DNA from: Cannabis sativa
Taxonomy: Eukaryota > Streptophyta > Magnoliopsida > Rosales > Cannabaceae
NCBI RefSeq assembly: GCF_029168945.1
Contig: NC_083608.1
Coordinates: 14,464,136 to 14,528,135 of the forward strand
DNA: 64,000 nt
Direction of reading: 5' to 3'
In this document: positions 22,483-33,289 of the stretch, piece after piece
Position numbering within the stretch: the stretch's first letter is position 1
How the letters are laid out: the number at the start of each line of letters is the position of its first letter
Made by a program: the position numbers and the translations under genes
Notes under the pieces: model-generated
What the model was told of the DNA's origin: nothing
Database searches by the model: none
The model's input: the letters and a program-made list of their open reading frames with translations, nothing else

Positions 22483-24090
22483 AAAAAAGATTACGTGGTG
22501 CAAATTCTTTTTTTGTCCTTTCGATATTTTAAATAATTTTGGGAACCATGTGCTTAAACACATCGTACACTTTGAGAATTTTTATTCCATTAAAAATGAT
22601 ACTGTCACAACAAGCTAACCTCTCAAAGAGTTAAATATAATCCTCATGAGAAGATGCAGTGAGATTCGAACCCTTAACTCAAGTAAGTAAGAATACCAAT
22701 AAAAATATTCTTATAATTCCACCACACAACACGTGATTCCAATAATAATAAATGAAGAAGCTAGTCACTTAAAACTTGGCCGATTTTCCATAATGCCATT
22801 GCCATGGATTTCTCAACCAATAATTGTTTATCAAGAGAACTGTTTTTAGAACTTATCTTATTTTGAGTAAAAGAGTAGAAAATGGGAAGAGAAAGGGTAA
22901 AGATATTAGCCGAAAGATAAACAGTCAAAATGTGTGGAAGAGAATTTTCAAGTGTAAGAAGATTTTTTTAAATGTGGCACAATCCAATCCCAAGAATCTA
23001 TATATGAGGAATAATAAGTCAAGCTATAGAGTGTGAATGCGTGAGAATATATGGTTGCACTTGCACATATTAAAAATGTGATGATAACTTTGTGAGCTCA
23101 CTTTTACTGCGGTAGATTAGATAAAACACAATTTGAATTTTACAAAATTTACAGTGAGATGTACTGATGCTTTATTCTTTTTCGATATTTAAAATTAATT
23201 GTAGTTATTTAAGATATTTAGTAAATTTTATTATCTTATATTGTTAAAATACAAAAAAAAAAAAATAAAAAATGTATCTATATAATCTTTTAGTTAATTA
23301 AGATTTTTATCTTTAAATTTTGACATTTATCAAATTATGCTTCTTAAATTTTTAAGGTCATTAAAAATATCACCTGAACGATTGAGATTGTTGGATTTAA
23401 GGACTTTTGTCTAATTTTAGTAAAAAAAAATCTAACATGAATCAAAGTTAAGGGAACATGATTTAGTATATGTCAAAGTTCGATGGACATAATTTAGTAG
23501 ATATCAAAATCTGAGGAGCATAGTTTAGTACATAAATAATCACTGAAATAGTAAAATTAAATGAAATTAAATAAAAATCCTTCAATTTAACTATCTCAAT
23601 AATTCAAAAAGCATAATTTAATAGATGTTAAAATTTAGAGGATAAAAATTCTAATTAACCATCTTTTTTAAAATGTATTGTAGTAGCACCCGTTCATTAT
23701 TTGAAGAGAGAGAGAGAGAGAGGATTATAGGATCTATTAATTGAGTCCAAAACAAGTCATATCAGCAACAGGGGACAAATTAAGCCATTTGACAAGAAAG
23801 GTGGGGTCCTACCCTCTATTTGAATCAACCTTTTCATGTCGTCAAGAAAGTCAAAAGAGGAAGTTAGGTTTGTATACATCCTTTTTGTCAATTTCCTACT
23901 CAATTTTCCCATCCTTCATTTAATTAATTAATTAATTTAATGTTATTTTTAATTGCTTTCTCTTCGCCAAAAGGATTACTAATATATCATATAGGACTTG
24001 GTCTCTATTTAGAAAAATTCCATTAGAGATGCTCTCCTTGTGACAATTGTCACAACTTAAAACCCCCCCTTTCTTTGTCTCCTTCTTCTT

Positions 24091-24093
<3 letters not shown>
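22483..24093. other. Intergenic and promoter-distal DNA upstream of the GA 2-oxidase
   Basis: AT-rich with no convincing gene. A short (GA)n tract lies at about 23706-23722. The region next to 24 kb probably contains cis-regulatory DNA of the GA 2-oxidase, but I recognise no specific element. Confidence 0.4.

Positions 24094-24141
<48 letters not shown>
24094..24141. repeat. (CT)n microsatellite in the GA 2-oxidase promoter
   Basis: A pure CT tract of about 48 bases sits about 45 bases upstream of the TATA box. GA/CT tracts near plant promoters can bind BBR/BPC factors; a role here is inference. Confidence 0.9.
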
Positions 24142-24145
<4 letters not shown>

Positions 24146-24185
24146 CACACACAATCTCCTTCTTTTTTCCCTCCCTTTACAACCA

Positions 24186-24193
24186 TATAAATA
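24186..24193 (+). promoter_or_regulatory. TATA box of the GA 2-oxidase gene
   Basis: TATAAATA, about 120 bases upstream of the ATG at 24306. This would place transcription start near 24215-24225 and give a leader of about 80-90 bases. Confidence 0.6.
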
Positions 24194-24305
24194 AAGCTAC
24201 CAATCCCTTCATAACCAAAAAAACTACACACCATTTCTCAAGTTTTCACCTTCAACTTGTTCTTCCAACTCTTTTTGCAAAAACAAGTAAGAAAATCATA
24301 TAAGA

Positions 24306-25736
24306 ATGATATACTCTTCTAGCCCACCTCTACTTGATCACTATGGAGCTCTTTTGAGACACTCAAAAACAACAACAACCACCTTGCAGAAAACTCAAGA
24401 GTGCAATAATGGCCACTACTTCAATAATGGAGTGGTCATGGAAGAATGCCAACTTCCATTGATAGACCTCAATGGCTTAAAAAGTCATGACATGTGGGAG
24501 CAGGCAGAATGTGTTAGAGCAATCTCAAAAGCTTCATCAGAATGGGGTTTTTTCCAAGTAGTGAACCATGGAATAAGCCCTGAGTTAGTGAAGAGGATGA
24601 GGGAACATCAAATGAAACTTTTTGAAGCACCCTTTGAACACAAAGCTTCTTCTAGGCTTTTGAATAATTCATACAAGTGGGGGACACCAACTGCTACTCG
24701 TCCTAACCAGTTTTCTTGGTCCGAAGCTTTCCACATTCCTCTCACTAAAATTTCAGATGAATCTTGCTATGGAGAGTTTAGCTCCTTAAGGTAATTGCAA
24801 AAAGGAAAATAGTAAAAACTACACATACCCTTTTGAGCATTATGCAATCACATTTCATGATATAGAATTAGGAGAAAGTACCTACTTGTAATGACACCCT
24901 TTTGGAATGGATGACTAACTGCATTGTTTTCATTTTTTTTTACTCAGGGAAGTGACAGAAGAATTTGCATCAGCCATGTCAAATCTAGCAAGGTTGCTGG
25001 CTGGGATTCTGGTGGAGAACTTGGGCCACCACAGACAAGTTTTGGAAGACATTTGTGAGGAAAGCACATGCTTTCTTCGCTTGAATCACTACCCGGCTTG
25101 CCCAGTTTCTTCAGATATTTTTGGTCTGGTGCCACATACTGACAGTGGCTTTCTCACAATTCTTTGTCAAGATCAAGTTGGTGGACTTCAGCTCATGAAA
25201 GATTCCAAATGGGTATCTGTAAAACCAAACCAAGAAGCTCTTATTGTCAATATTGGAGATCTCTTTCAGGTAAAAACTATTCTATCTGACTATTATTATA
25301 ATGCCTCTTCTAAGATTTGCTCATTTTGTTGACTCATAAAGTCTAAGTTGACTCAATCTGGATTTCCTAATAATATGGTCCATGACATCTTTAATGTAAT
25401 TAATATCATACCATGTTAAAACACAATTAAATAATGAGTTGTTAACAAAAATAATAGGCATGGAGCAATGATGTGTACAAAAGTGTGGAGCACAGAGTAA
25501 TGGCTAGCAAGATGGAAAGATTCTCAGTAGCTTACTTCCTCTGCCCTTCATATGATTCTTTGATTGGGAGCTGCAGAGAGCCTTCAATCTACAGAGACTT
25601 CACTTTTCGTGAGTACAGAATGCAAGTCCAAGAAGATGTTAAGAAGACCGGGCGCAAAGTAGGCCTTTCGAGGTTTCTTCTTCATGATCAAGATCAAAGT
25701 ATGCATACTAGAGTAATGCAGAAGAGGCAGCTTTGA
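24306..25736 (+). CDS. GA2OX8: C20-gibberellin 2-beta-dioxygenase (GA2ox8-like)
   Basis: A three-exon gene: 24306-24790, 24948-25269, 25458-25736. Splice sites are GT-AG and the joined frame gives 361 residues. It is a 2-oxoglutarate/Fe(II) oxygenase. Iron ligands are H225, D227 (PHTDSGF) and H281 (VEHRV); R290-x-S292 binds 2-oxoglutarate. The N-terminal DIOX region includes EWGFFQVVNHGIS at about 80-92. YKWGTP, FSWSEAFHIP and the QEDVKKTGRKVGL tail match the C20-GA 2-oxidase subgroup (Arabidopsis GA2ox7/GA2ox8). Those enzymes 2-beta-hydroxylate C20 precursors such as GA12 and GA53 in the cytosol and so lower active gibberellin. Length and intron positions fit the family. The C-terminus (LLHDQDQSMHTR...) is longer than in the Arabidopsis protein. 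A later in-frame ATG (MEECQLP) exists, but the first agrees with the TATA position. The symbol denotes closest subgroup, not proven orthology. Confidence 0.93.
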
Positions 25737-26478
25737 TAGTCTTGACAAGTCTGTTGCGCGCTTCTATTGAACCGCAGCTGTCCTGCTGCATCGAGTTCTT
25801 CAGAACCTCTCAACTCAGGCTGACCTGCTTCAAGACTTAGCCATGGCTTCAGAAATATTTTCACTGGAAAAGCAAGATAATTATAATACTATAGCATACA
25901 TTATGTATATTTAAAAATCAAAGTACGTATATACTATATAGCTTATGAAAGAGTTGTTCCTGATTGTAAGAGTTGGATATATAATAAAATAATTTATTAT
26001 TTCCTCATTTTGCAGATGTGGATGGTTAAAACTCATATAATATGGCAAATGTCTCTATTGTATTCACCATAGAATACAATTTAACATCTGGGGTGGCAAA
26101 TACCACATCTATTATTAAAATAAGGTCATAATATAATTTTTGGTACCATAACAAATCAGCAGCCTTTCAGTGTTTTACATAAGTGTCTCAGAATTTAGCA
26201 TTATAATATATACAGAAAAATCAACTACATTTCTGAGAATTATGGTGACCAAGATTAGAAGAATACAGTACACTCCCATGGGCTGAAATTCAGAATATAG
26301 TAAAATCTAACTATTTGCACAAATTTGAGAAATATTCAATCAAGGAACATTGCAACCTTGTTCTTTGACAAAAGGACTACTTCTCTAGCTATATCGATCT
26401 TCTTACTTTGTATACCAATCTATTTCATACACTTGGGAAAATTCCATATCCTTAATTACAATCATTTTTCATTCTCCG
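25737..26478. other. 3' flank shared by two convergent genes
   Basis: Between the GA 2-oxidase stop and the stop of the minus-strand gene. It should contain both 3' UTRs; aataaaat-like signals occur around 25981-25990. About 25862-25915 is duplicated, with changes, at about 41472-41530. Confidence 0.5.
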
Positions 26479-27910
26479 CTATAGGTTTCTCAACAAAGGA
26501 CCTAAAAACAGATTTAGCATGTCATGAGCAGGATCCCCTGTTCCTCCGGCTTTAATGACACTTTCTTCTGTTGCAGATGAACTATCGTTCGCTTTGTAAG
26601 AACCACCAATATCATTGGTTGTTGATGTTTGAATGAAAGAGCTAGTATTATCATTAGTGGTTGAGCTTTGCTTACAATCTTCTGAGTTTATACTAGAAGA
26701 TATTGTTGTTAATGGTCTACTTCTCAAATCAAACTTTCCCTTCACTTCTTGCTCTTCCTCCTTATCCTTATTGGCTCTAACATACTGCACACAAATGATC
26801 CAGTCATTAGATTTTTATCAATTATTTTTTTCTTAACTACATTCTGGGATTGAAGAACATCCCAAGAGAGATCCAACTACTGACTGTCATTCATTTTACA
26901 GTTGGTATTCAGTAGTATAATGTTATTCATTTTAACATTGTTTAATTAAGATAAATATAACAAAACATGTCCAAATGAAACAAAAACAATGAAAATGAGT
27001 TATGGAAGAGAAAGTAACCTCTTTAGCAATGGTCAAAAGATCATCAACTGTCAGTTCAAAATCATCACCCTCATTCATAGGCTGGATATCTTCTTTCTGA
27101 ACATCTTCAAGCTTCTTTGTTTTCCGCCTTTTCTGAGAAGAAGGTTTGGACAATTTTCTCCTAGTTCTATTAGACTTATTATCTTGCTCATCTACAGATA
27201 TTTCAGTATCAGAATAGGCATCTACTTTTTCTGCCTCTACTTTTCTTTCCCCGGTCCTACATTTCACAAGAGCATCTGAACTATGCAAGCTCCCTTTTCG
27301 CGAACATTTTGCCAAAGTTCGAGATGAGAGACTTTCCTCTGGTTGCTTTGTGGTTGATTCTGTTGTTTTACCAGACTTCTCCACTGCTTGAACATCAGAA
27401 GAACTTCCCAGCATCCATTGTGGTAAGCGCCGCCCACTTCCCTCCACAAGAGCTCCTCCAACCATTTTCACAGAAAACTGTCATAAACCAAATCTGAGTG
27501 AAAACAAGAAAAGAGTTTGTTTACCATAAAAAGCTAGCTATGAACACCCTCATTGGAATTAAGCGTTGTACATAAATGGACATTACTACCAACCATTGAA
27601 AAAATTACAATAACCACATCCTTAGTTTCATTTATAGAATGAAATTTCACCAACTACCAAAATGATGATCAGATTATAAAATTGAAAACATTGCAGACAA
27701 TTCAAAACTTTAATTCATGAAAAAAGATAAAAACTTTATATTTTTAAAATTCCAAATTTGAACGCCAAGAAAGAACAAATTCAATTGAGTTTGGTAACAG
27801 TAAAAATTACTTAGGCCATAGAAGAGAAGTGAGCATGAATGAACCCTAGGTAATTGTAATTGAACAAATAAAAGAAAGATACCTTGAATTGGAGCCGGGG
27901 AATTCAACAT
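26479..27910 (-). CDS. Uncharacterised Lys/Ser-rich, probably nuclear protein
   Basis: Two coding exons on the minus strand, 27465-27019 and 26784-26479, join in frame to 250 residues. The donor is AAAGAG|GT and the acceptor GTGCAG|TATG. I do not recognise a named family. Visible features are an N-terminal GRRLPQWMLG, an S/T/K-rich middle, a basic cluster at about 104-122 (TRRKLSKPSSQKRRKTKK) that looks like a bipartite nuclear signal, an acidic segment with DDFELTVDDLLTIAKEYVRANKDKEEE, and a C-terminal DMLNLFLGPLL. A leader exon (from about 27960 to 27883) is spliced to the coding exon through an intron ending at 27494. The leader holds a short upstream ORF. The start ATG is 27465-27463; the in-frame GTG two codons upstream is not needed. 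The locus is convergent with the GA 2-oxidase. Confidence 0.75.
27483..27910 (-). promoter_or_regulatory. Upstream ORF spanning the leader intron
   Basis: An ATG at 27910-27908 opens MLNSPAPIQ and reaches the donor at 27882. Joined to the acceptor at 27494, the frame continues DLVYDSFL and stops, 17 codons in all. Its TGA lies two bases before the main ATG (tga-aa-atg), a layout favouring reinitiation control. With the alternative acceptor at 27478 the upstream frame would instead overlap the main ORF. The feature start is approximate; the stop is about 27470-27468. Confidence 0.5.
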
Positions 27911-27976
27911 TGGATTGGCGTTGACGTTGGGATCGTCTTCTTCCTTCTCCTAATTCAGCCACAACCATTTTTATAT

Positions 27977-28233
27977 GGGGTAAGTTGAAAAGTACCTCTT
28001 TTATTCATCAATTAATCAAATTTACCTCTAATTTTATATTTATTTGAAGCATACCTCTTTTTATATGTATTGTACCCAAAATACCCTTACATGTTATAAT
28101 CACATTACAGAGTATCTGCCGACAGTGAAAATTGGTACAATGTTTAAAAAAAGAGGTAAAAATGATAGATTTTAAAAAAGAAGATAAAAATAAAAGAGAA
28201 CAATATAAAAAGGGTATAGAGTGTAATTTCCTC
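27977..28233. mobile_element. 257-bp Mutator-type MITE
   Basis: Flanked by a 9-base duplication TTTTTATAT (27968-27976 and 28234-28242). The paralogous DNA at about 41830-41845 shows the empty site. The ends ggggtaagttg and (reverse complement) gaggaaattacac are weakly similar. It inserted near the promoter of the uncharacterised minus-strand gene after the segmental duplication. Confidence 0.7.
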
Positions 28234-28429
28234 TTTTTATATTTGGAATCAAAATCAAAATCAAAATAGTAGAAAAAGGTTTAATTAGGTTTATACCATA
28301 TTTATTCAAACTATCATATTCAATGCCAAAAATATGTCATTTATTTTACAAATACACATAAAAAGTTCATTTGCGTGGTAGGTCCCAAATTTTACACGGT
28401 TTGATAAATTAGTCCCTAATTATTTTTTG

Positions 28430-28745
28430 GGGGGTTTATGCACCACATATTAAAATTTTTAATTTTTTTTTCACTTTTTTTACTGTAGCATGAATTTTTT
28501 TTAAAAAAATACCGTGTGTTTTTTCTTCAAAAATACTGTATAAATTTTACATTACTTACTGTGTTAAGTTTTCACTGTTGTTCCACGGTTGTTTTTTAGT
28601 TGTTTCACTGTTGTTTTAATTGTTCTGTTTTTTTATTTTACGATTGTATTATAAAAAGACAGTATTTTTGTAAAAAATTTCGTACGGAGTAAAATTATAA
28701 ATTTTTACTCAAAATTTAATATTTTTATAAAAACTCCTTATTTTT
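28430..28745 (+). mobile_element. AT-rich MITE, orientation 1 (pair with 42182-42420)
   Basis: The block with ttaagttttcactgttgttcc, ataaaaagacagta and attataaatttttactcaaa reappears reverse complemented at 42182-42420, inside the paralogous segment but at a different position. It is therefore a separate mobile sequence and not part of the duplicated DNA. Edges are approximate. Confidence 0.6.
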
Positions 28746-29655
28746 TTTAGAGCAACTTGGTCTCTCCTCAACTTCAATTTTACATGAAAATAGACGTAAA
28801 TAAGAATTTTGTTAGTTAAAAAACATTGTGCATTATTTTTTAGAAAAGAAAATATTTATATTTTTTTTTAAAAAAAAAAACAATAATAAATCAAAGAATG
28901 TAAATAAAATAAAGAAACATATAGTTTCAGGATTAATTCGGAAAAAAAAAAAAAGAAAAGAAAACTGAAGACCAACCTAACCCAATCCTAAAAATTTGAG
29001 TGGAACAACCATCCAATCTAACCCAATTATCCGAAAACATGAGCTCAGCAACTTAACCCTATCAAATTCACGGAGGAAATTAGATTTTATACCCTCTTTT
29101 ATTTTTCTCTTTTTTTTTATATATATTTTTTAATCACATCAATATATTAATCAATATATATAAAAGAACGGTGACATAGCAGTTTAAATTAATTTTATTC
29201 TATTCTATTTTTTTTTCTCTTTTTCTCATATTTTTTAATCACATTAAATATTGAATTAATAAAAAACAAATCAACCCAAATACCACGTTTTTCTCTTCTT
29301 CTTTTTTTTTTTTACAAAATTTAACCATATTAAATCAATTTATTATTTGTACTTTCTTTAATTTTTTCACTTTTAAACTTTTATTTCTACTTTTCTTAAT
29401 TTTCTTTTAGTGAGTTTAAAAAATTTAGAAAGAATTAGATATATCTAAGTCAATTTTAATTTTTAAATACCCTCAATCGCACCAACCTAACTCATGTGGA
29501 GTTCTAATTTGGGGATTTTACAAGTTTATCAGAAATTATATATTTTATTTACAAAAATACGATTAGACATATATTTAAACATTTATACAGTTTATGTTTT
29601 GTTTTTTTCATTTTTACTGTAACATTTGGAGAAAGTAAGAAGAAGGAGAAGAGAA

Positions 29656-29661
<6 letters not shown>
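28746..29661. other. AT-rich intergenic DNA; left part is one arm of a segmental duplication
   Basis: About 28746-29065 matches about 42010-42560 (for example ccaacctaacccaatcc and caaccatccaatctaaccc). Beyond 29065 I see nothing but T-rich and A-rich tracts. Confidence 0.55.

Positions 29662-29722
<61 letters not shown>
29662..29722. repeat. (GA)n microsatellite
   Basis: About 60 bases of uninterrupted GA dinucleotides. Frames across it on both strands translate to RERERE or SLSLSL and are not genes. Confidence 0.95.
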
Positions 29723-29725
<3 letters not shown>

Positions 29726-30408
29726 GGAGGAGAACGTGGCTGATTTTTAGAGGTTGGATATTCCGGGGATGGGGTTCGCCTGAGCTCACGGCAGAGAGCG
29801 ACGAGGGTAGACCGTAGAGCTGAGAGAGTGAAACGGAAAGAGAGCTAGGGTCTCCATCGACAATCTGCCATTGTTAACAGTTAGAGAAATAGAGGTCCTT
29901 TATTTAACTTGAATTTTTACATTTTTACTTATGAAGAAATATAATATATATATGGCCAATTATGTAATCCCTCACTAACTTTTTGAAGGATTACACCCCT
30001 CTAATAAGACAAAATAACTATAAGTTGATAATAGTGAATTACATAGATAGGAAACCGGTTGATAATTTAAAATTTAAATATTGAAAAATTAATAAAGTAC
30101 ATTTTTGAGGTCAAACATGTCATTTTCAATTAAGTTTGAGTAATATTGAATTATAGAAAATGGTATAATTGTAATTGTATACTATTCTAATATTTTATTG
30201 TTTGTATTTGGCATAGAGTAGTTTGTATTTTTATAGAAGTGTTTTGTATCAATCACTACAAAATATTGTATCAAGCCATTTCACTAAGGAAAAAAATTAC
30301 TATAATATTGTATGAAGCCAAATGTGACAATAAAAGAGATTATGCTACTTGAACAAAATTAAAATTTATTTAAAATAGATTTTAAAAATGCAAAAAAGAA
30401 CAATAAAA
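29723..30408. other. Intergenic DNA
   Basis: No gene recognised. About 29725-29890 is relatively GC-rich and may be a relic of a gene leader or a transposon; nothing identifies it. Confidence 0.4.
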
Positions 30409-30895
30409 GGTGTTGTTTGGTTACACTTTACTTTTTTAATTTTTTAATCACAAAATAAAAATAAAATTTTTATTTTTAAAAATTTTGTTTTTGAAAAACA
30501 AAAATGCGTTCTGTAACTACTTTTGTTTTTCAATTTTAAAAATACAAAACAAAAGTGTGCTCTGTAAAGTTTATTTTTATTTTTTGATTTTATTTAAGCT
30601 GGGTCTAGATTCGGGATCGGATTCGGATTCGAGACAGAGGTCGGCTTCAATGCCAGGGCAGTGGCGAGGATTTGGATTCGGGTCTGGTCGGAGTCTAAAA
30701 TATTGATTAAGAAAAAAAAATTGTTTAAAAATATATTGAAAGTGATTTTTTTTCTTTTTGTTTTTAAAATGTTGATTCTCAATTAAAAAATTAAAAAGTA
30801 AAAACAATTTTATAGAACATGTTTTTGAAACATATTTTCACTTTTCCAAGTTTAAAAATAGAAAATTGATTAAAAAAGTGTTACCAAACGCCACC
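30409..30895. mobile_element. hAT-like MITE, copy 2
   Basis: Left end GGTGTTGTTTGGTTACACTTT; right end reverse complemented GGTGGCGTTTGGTAACACTTT. A GC-richer core (ctgggtctagattcgggatc... to ggtctggtcgg, about 30598-30692) sits in the middle. Overlapping frames on both strands are artefacts of the core. It is closely related to the copy at 36906-37374. Confidence 0.75.
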
Positions 30896-31385
30896 TAAAT
30901 AATTAACTTTTTTATTTATTGACTAAATCAATAAATGTAAATAATATTGTAATGTTTTTTTTGTAATTTATTTTTTAATAAACTTAATGTTTATTAATAC
31001 GATTATAAAAACATATTAAAATGATTAATGTATGTTTAAGTAATTAATGAATTATTTTAAAAAATTAAAAAATATTTAGTTAGTTGAAACCATTACTTTA
31101 CTTATTTCTTCTTCTCCTTCAAGTTAAAGTTAGATTACAAAATTCACAATTCATTGTATAAAATATACTATTTTTTTTTTTAATTTAAGACTTTATATAA
31201 ATAAAAATACTATTTTTATAATTTAATTTAATGGAAACAAAAAAGTCTAAATTTGGATTTATTTCTATTATAAAGTGAACAAATATTAATCTACTTTATA
31301 TGTTATTTAGACGCAATTTTTTATCAACATATTAGTTGACAGTAGAATCTTGTGAACTAAGTTATTGGCTGGAAAATGAAGAAAT
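30896..31385. other. AT-rich intergenic DNA
   Basis: Nothing identifiable beyond A/T runs. Confidence 0.5.
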
Positions 31386-32198
31386 TATTAGAATTTTATG
31401 CTCTAAATAAAATTTGTTTTAATATAATCTTATTTACTAATTAATAAAAGATCAGAAATTATTTTATTGATCTAATTAACAAATATATTAAAATAATAAT
31501 TTTGTTTGATAAATATTTATAATTATTAAATAGATAAAATTAATATTTAAATAAATACATTAGATGAATGGTATTTTTAAAAAAAAATATAAGTTTCTTT
31601 CATTTAATGAAATAAAGTGACAAAAATCAAAGCCCTAAGGCCTTAGTGTATTTCGAGCTAGGCTTATGGTTTTGGGCTCACTATCTTTTTTCTAGCCCAC
31701 ATAATATAACCCTAGTCCAGTAGAGAGCATATATAAGGAAATAGATGGAGGCTTTGTCAGATAAGTGAGAAAATCTAATTCAAGTGACTTGACCTAAATC
31801 TGACTAGAAAAAACTCTCTCTCTATATATAGATTTATGAATTCTCTCTCTACCATCTCTCTAGAAATCGGCCCTATATTGAGTTGAGTACCGACCCACTC
31901 TATTTAAGATGGTACTCAAATCTTTGTGAAAGACTATGTAGAAAATGAGTTTGCAAATTCAAGAAAGAGACTCAAGTTTATTACTTGGCAATAACCATGC
32001 TACAAAAGAGAATTAAGGGTTATAGTAATTGAATAGAAGGAGACATTTAATTTTGTTGTAACCAAGATAAGGATTTCTAGTATCTTATCTGTTATTTAAT
32101 CGTTTTATGAATTTCATATTTTAGGATGTTAGATTATTTATGTGATAATCAAACATACATGTTAATAAATTAAGACCTTGGTAAAATAAGTTCTAACA
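31386..32198 (+). mobile_element. Decayed, deleted LTR related to the 50726-60607 element
   Basis: The left end (ttatgctctaaataaaat... cttatttactaattaataa) matches the reverse complement of the right edge of the LTR at 58755-60607. The right end (aggatgtta...taatcaaacatac...ccttggtaaaataa.ttctaaca) matches the reverse complement of its left edge. At about 813 bases it is less than half the 1.82-1.85 kb of the complete LTRs, so much of the middle is lost or diverged. A TATA-like catatataagg lies near 31727. No flanking duplication was found. Confidence 0.6.
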
Positions 32199-32469
32199 AA
32201 AACTTGTAATGAATATATAGAAAGTATGAAATAACTTATGAACTTAAAGAAGACAAATGATTTGTAGAGAAAATGGTGCTTGTATTGATAATATGATGTT
32301 CTCTTGCTACAAATTTTTCATCCCTCTCTTTAATGGAGTGAATAGGCATTTATAGTTGAGCTCTATTAGCCTTTCTTACAAGCAGAAGCCTATGTGCTCC
32401 CAATGGAAGACCATGTACTACTCTAATGGAGTCAGGTGGCAGTAGAACAGAAGTAGTGGTGGTTGGGTG

Positions 32470-32860
32470 TCAAGTCGTATGGGCACCACTTTGTGAGCCC
32501 TTGGGCGAGGCACCTCTTTGTGAGGCCCTCAAGTGAGGCACCTCTAGGTGGTTCCCTTGAGCAAAGCACCTCTTTGTGAGGCTCTCGCGTGAGGCACTCC
32601 TAGGTGGTTCCCTTGAGTGAGGCACCTCTAGGCGGTTCCCTTATGTGAGGCCCCTCTTCGTGAGCCCTTGGGTGAGGCACCTCTTTGTGAGGCCTTGAGC
32701 GAGATGCCTCTAGGTGGTGTCGTTGGGCAGGTGACTCATGGTAAGTTGAGGGAGCTCTTAGGCAAGCCTTAGGCTACTTGGGTGAGCCTTGGGTCTCTTA
32801 GCGAATCTTGGATTTCTTAGGTGAGCCCTTAAGTGAGACATGGTATTCTTATGGGGAGTT
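32470..32860 (+). repeat. Degenerate minisatellite of gtgaggcacctctttgtgagg-type units
   Basis: About ten imperfect repeats combine gaggcacctct, ttgtgaggcc, aggtggttccctt and cttgggtgag. Units are mostly 25-45 bases. The block is GC-rich compared with its surroundings. No reading frame spans it convincingly. Confidence 0.75.
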
Positions 32861-32890
32861 GATAAACTAGCTTCCTCTAACAGACATGTA

Positions 32891-33060
32891 GACGGTTTCA
32901 GCAGGAGATGGTGAGGCATCAAAAGTGGGGAACTACCCTCCTCGAGATGGTCACAAACTGGAGGAGAATCATGACGAAAACCTTCTTGAAGAAGATGACC
33001 AAGAAGGTAATGATGAGGACGAAAGGGATGACTACGATAATGACTATGATGATAACTAGA
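32891..33060 (+). pseudogene. Orphan acidic coding-like fragment
   Basis: An open stretch without an ATG encodes a highly acidic tail (motifs GDGEASKVGNYPPRDGHKLE, DDQEGNDEDERDDYDNDYDD) ending at the tag at about 33058-33060. It follows ggtttcag, which looks like a splice acceptor. Codon structure and composition differ from the surrounding DNA. It may be the last exon of a lost gene or a captured fragment. I cannot name it. Confidence 0.35.
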
Positions 33061-33160
33061 GTAATTTGTGACATAAATATCTAAGTTTAACTCTCAGTTG
33101 CAGATAAATACCTAAGTTTAATTTTTAACGGTAATAATACATATTGACCTCATTTTTGGT
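33058..33160. repeat. Diverged terminal repeat related to the 43153-44693 element
   Basis: gagtaatttgtgacataaatatctaag followed by cagataaatacctaag and a ttaacggtaataat stretch resembles the terminal inverted repeat that opens at 43153. No partner terminus was found nearby. Confidence 0.5.
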
Positions 33161-33224
33161 AAACAACGTGGAGTCAAATAAATGACAATATAAGTGTTTG
33201 AATAATGAAAATAAGAAAGAGCAA

Positions 33225-33289
33225 TAAACAACACAGAATTATCTTTTTTAGGATTAAGATCAATTGGTCTAAGATCAACTAAGTAATAT
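33225..33289 (+). mobile_element. LTR relic, left part (split by the solo LTR)
   Basis: ttaggattaagatcaattggtctaagatcaac resembles caggattaaggtcatttgatctaggatcaac of the LTR at 50726-52543. The sequence resumes at 35290 after the inserted solo LTR. Confidence 0.6.

Noticed and set aside
22824..23036. 70-codon lysine-rich frame
   Set aside because: AT-rich composition, no domain, no promoter or splice context.
29592..29817. Frames encoding RERERE and SLSLSL
   Set aside because: Translation of a GA microsatellite.
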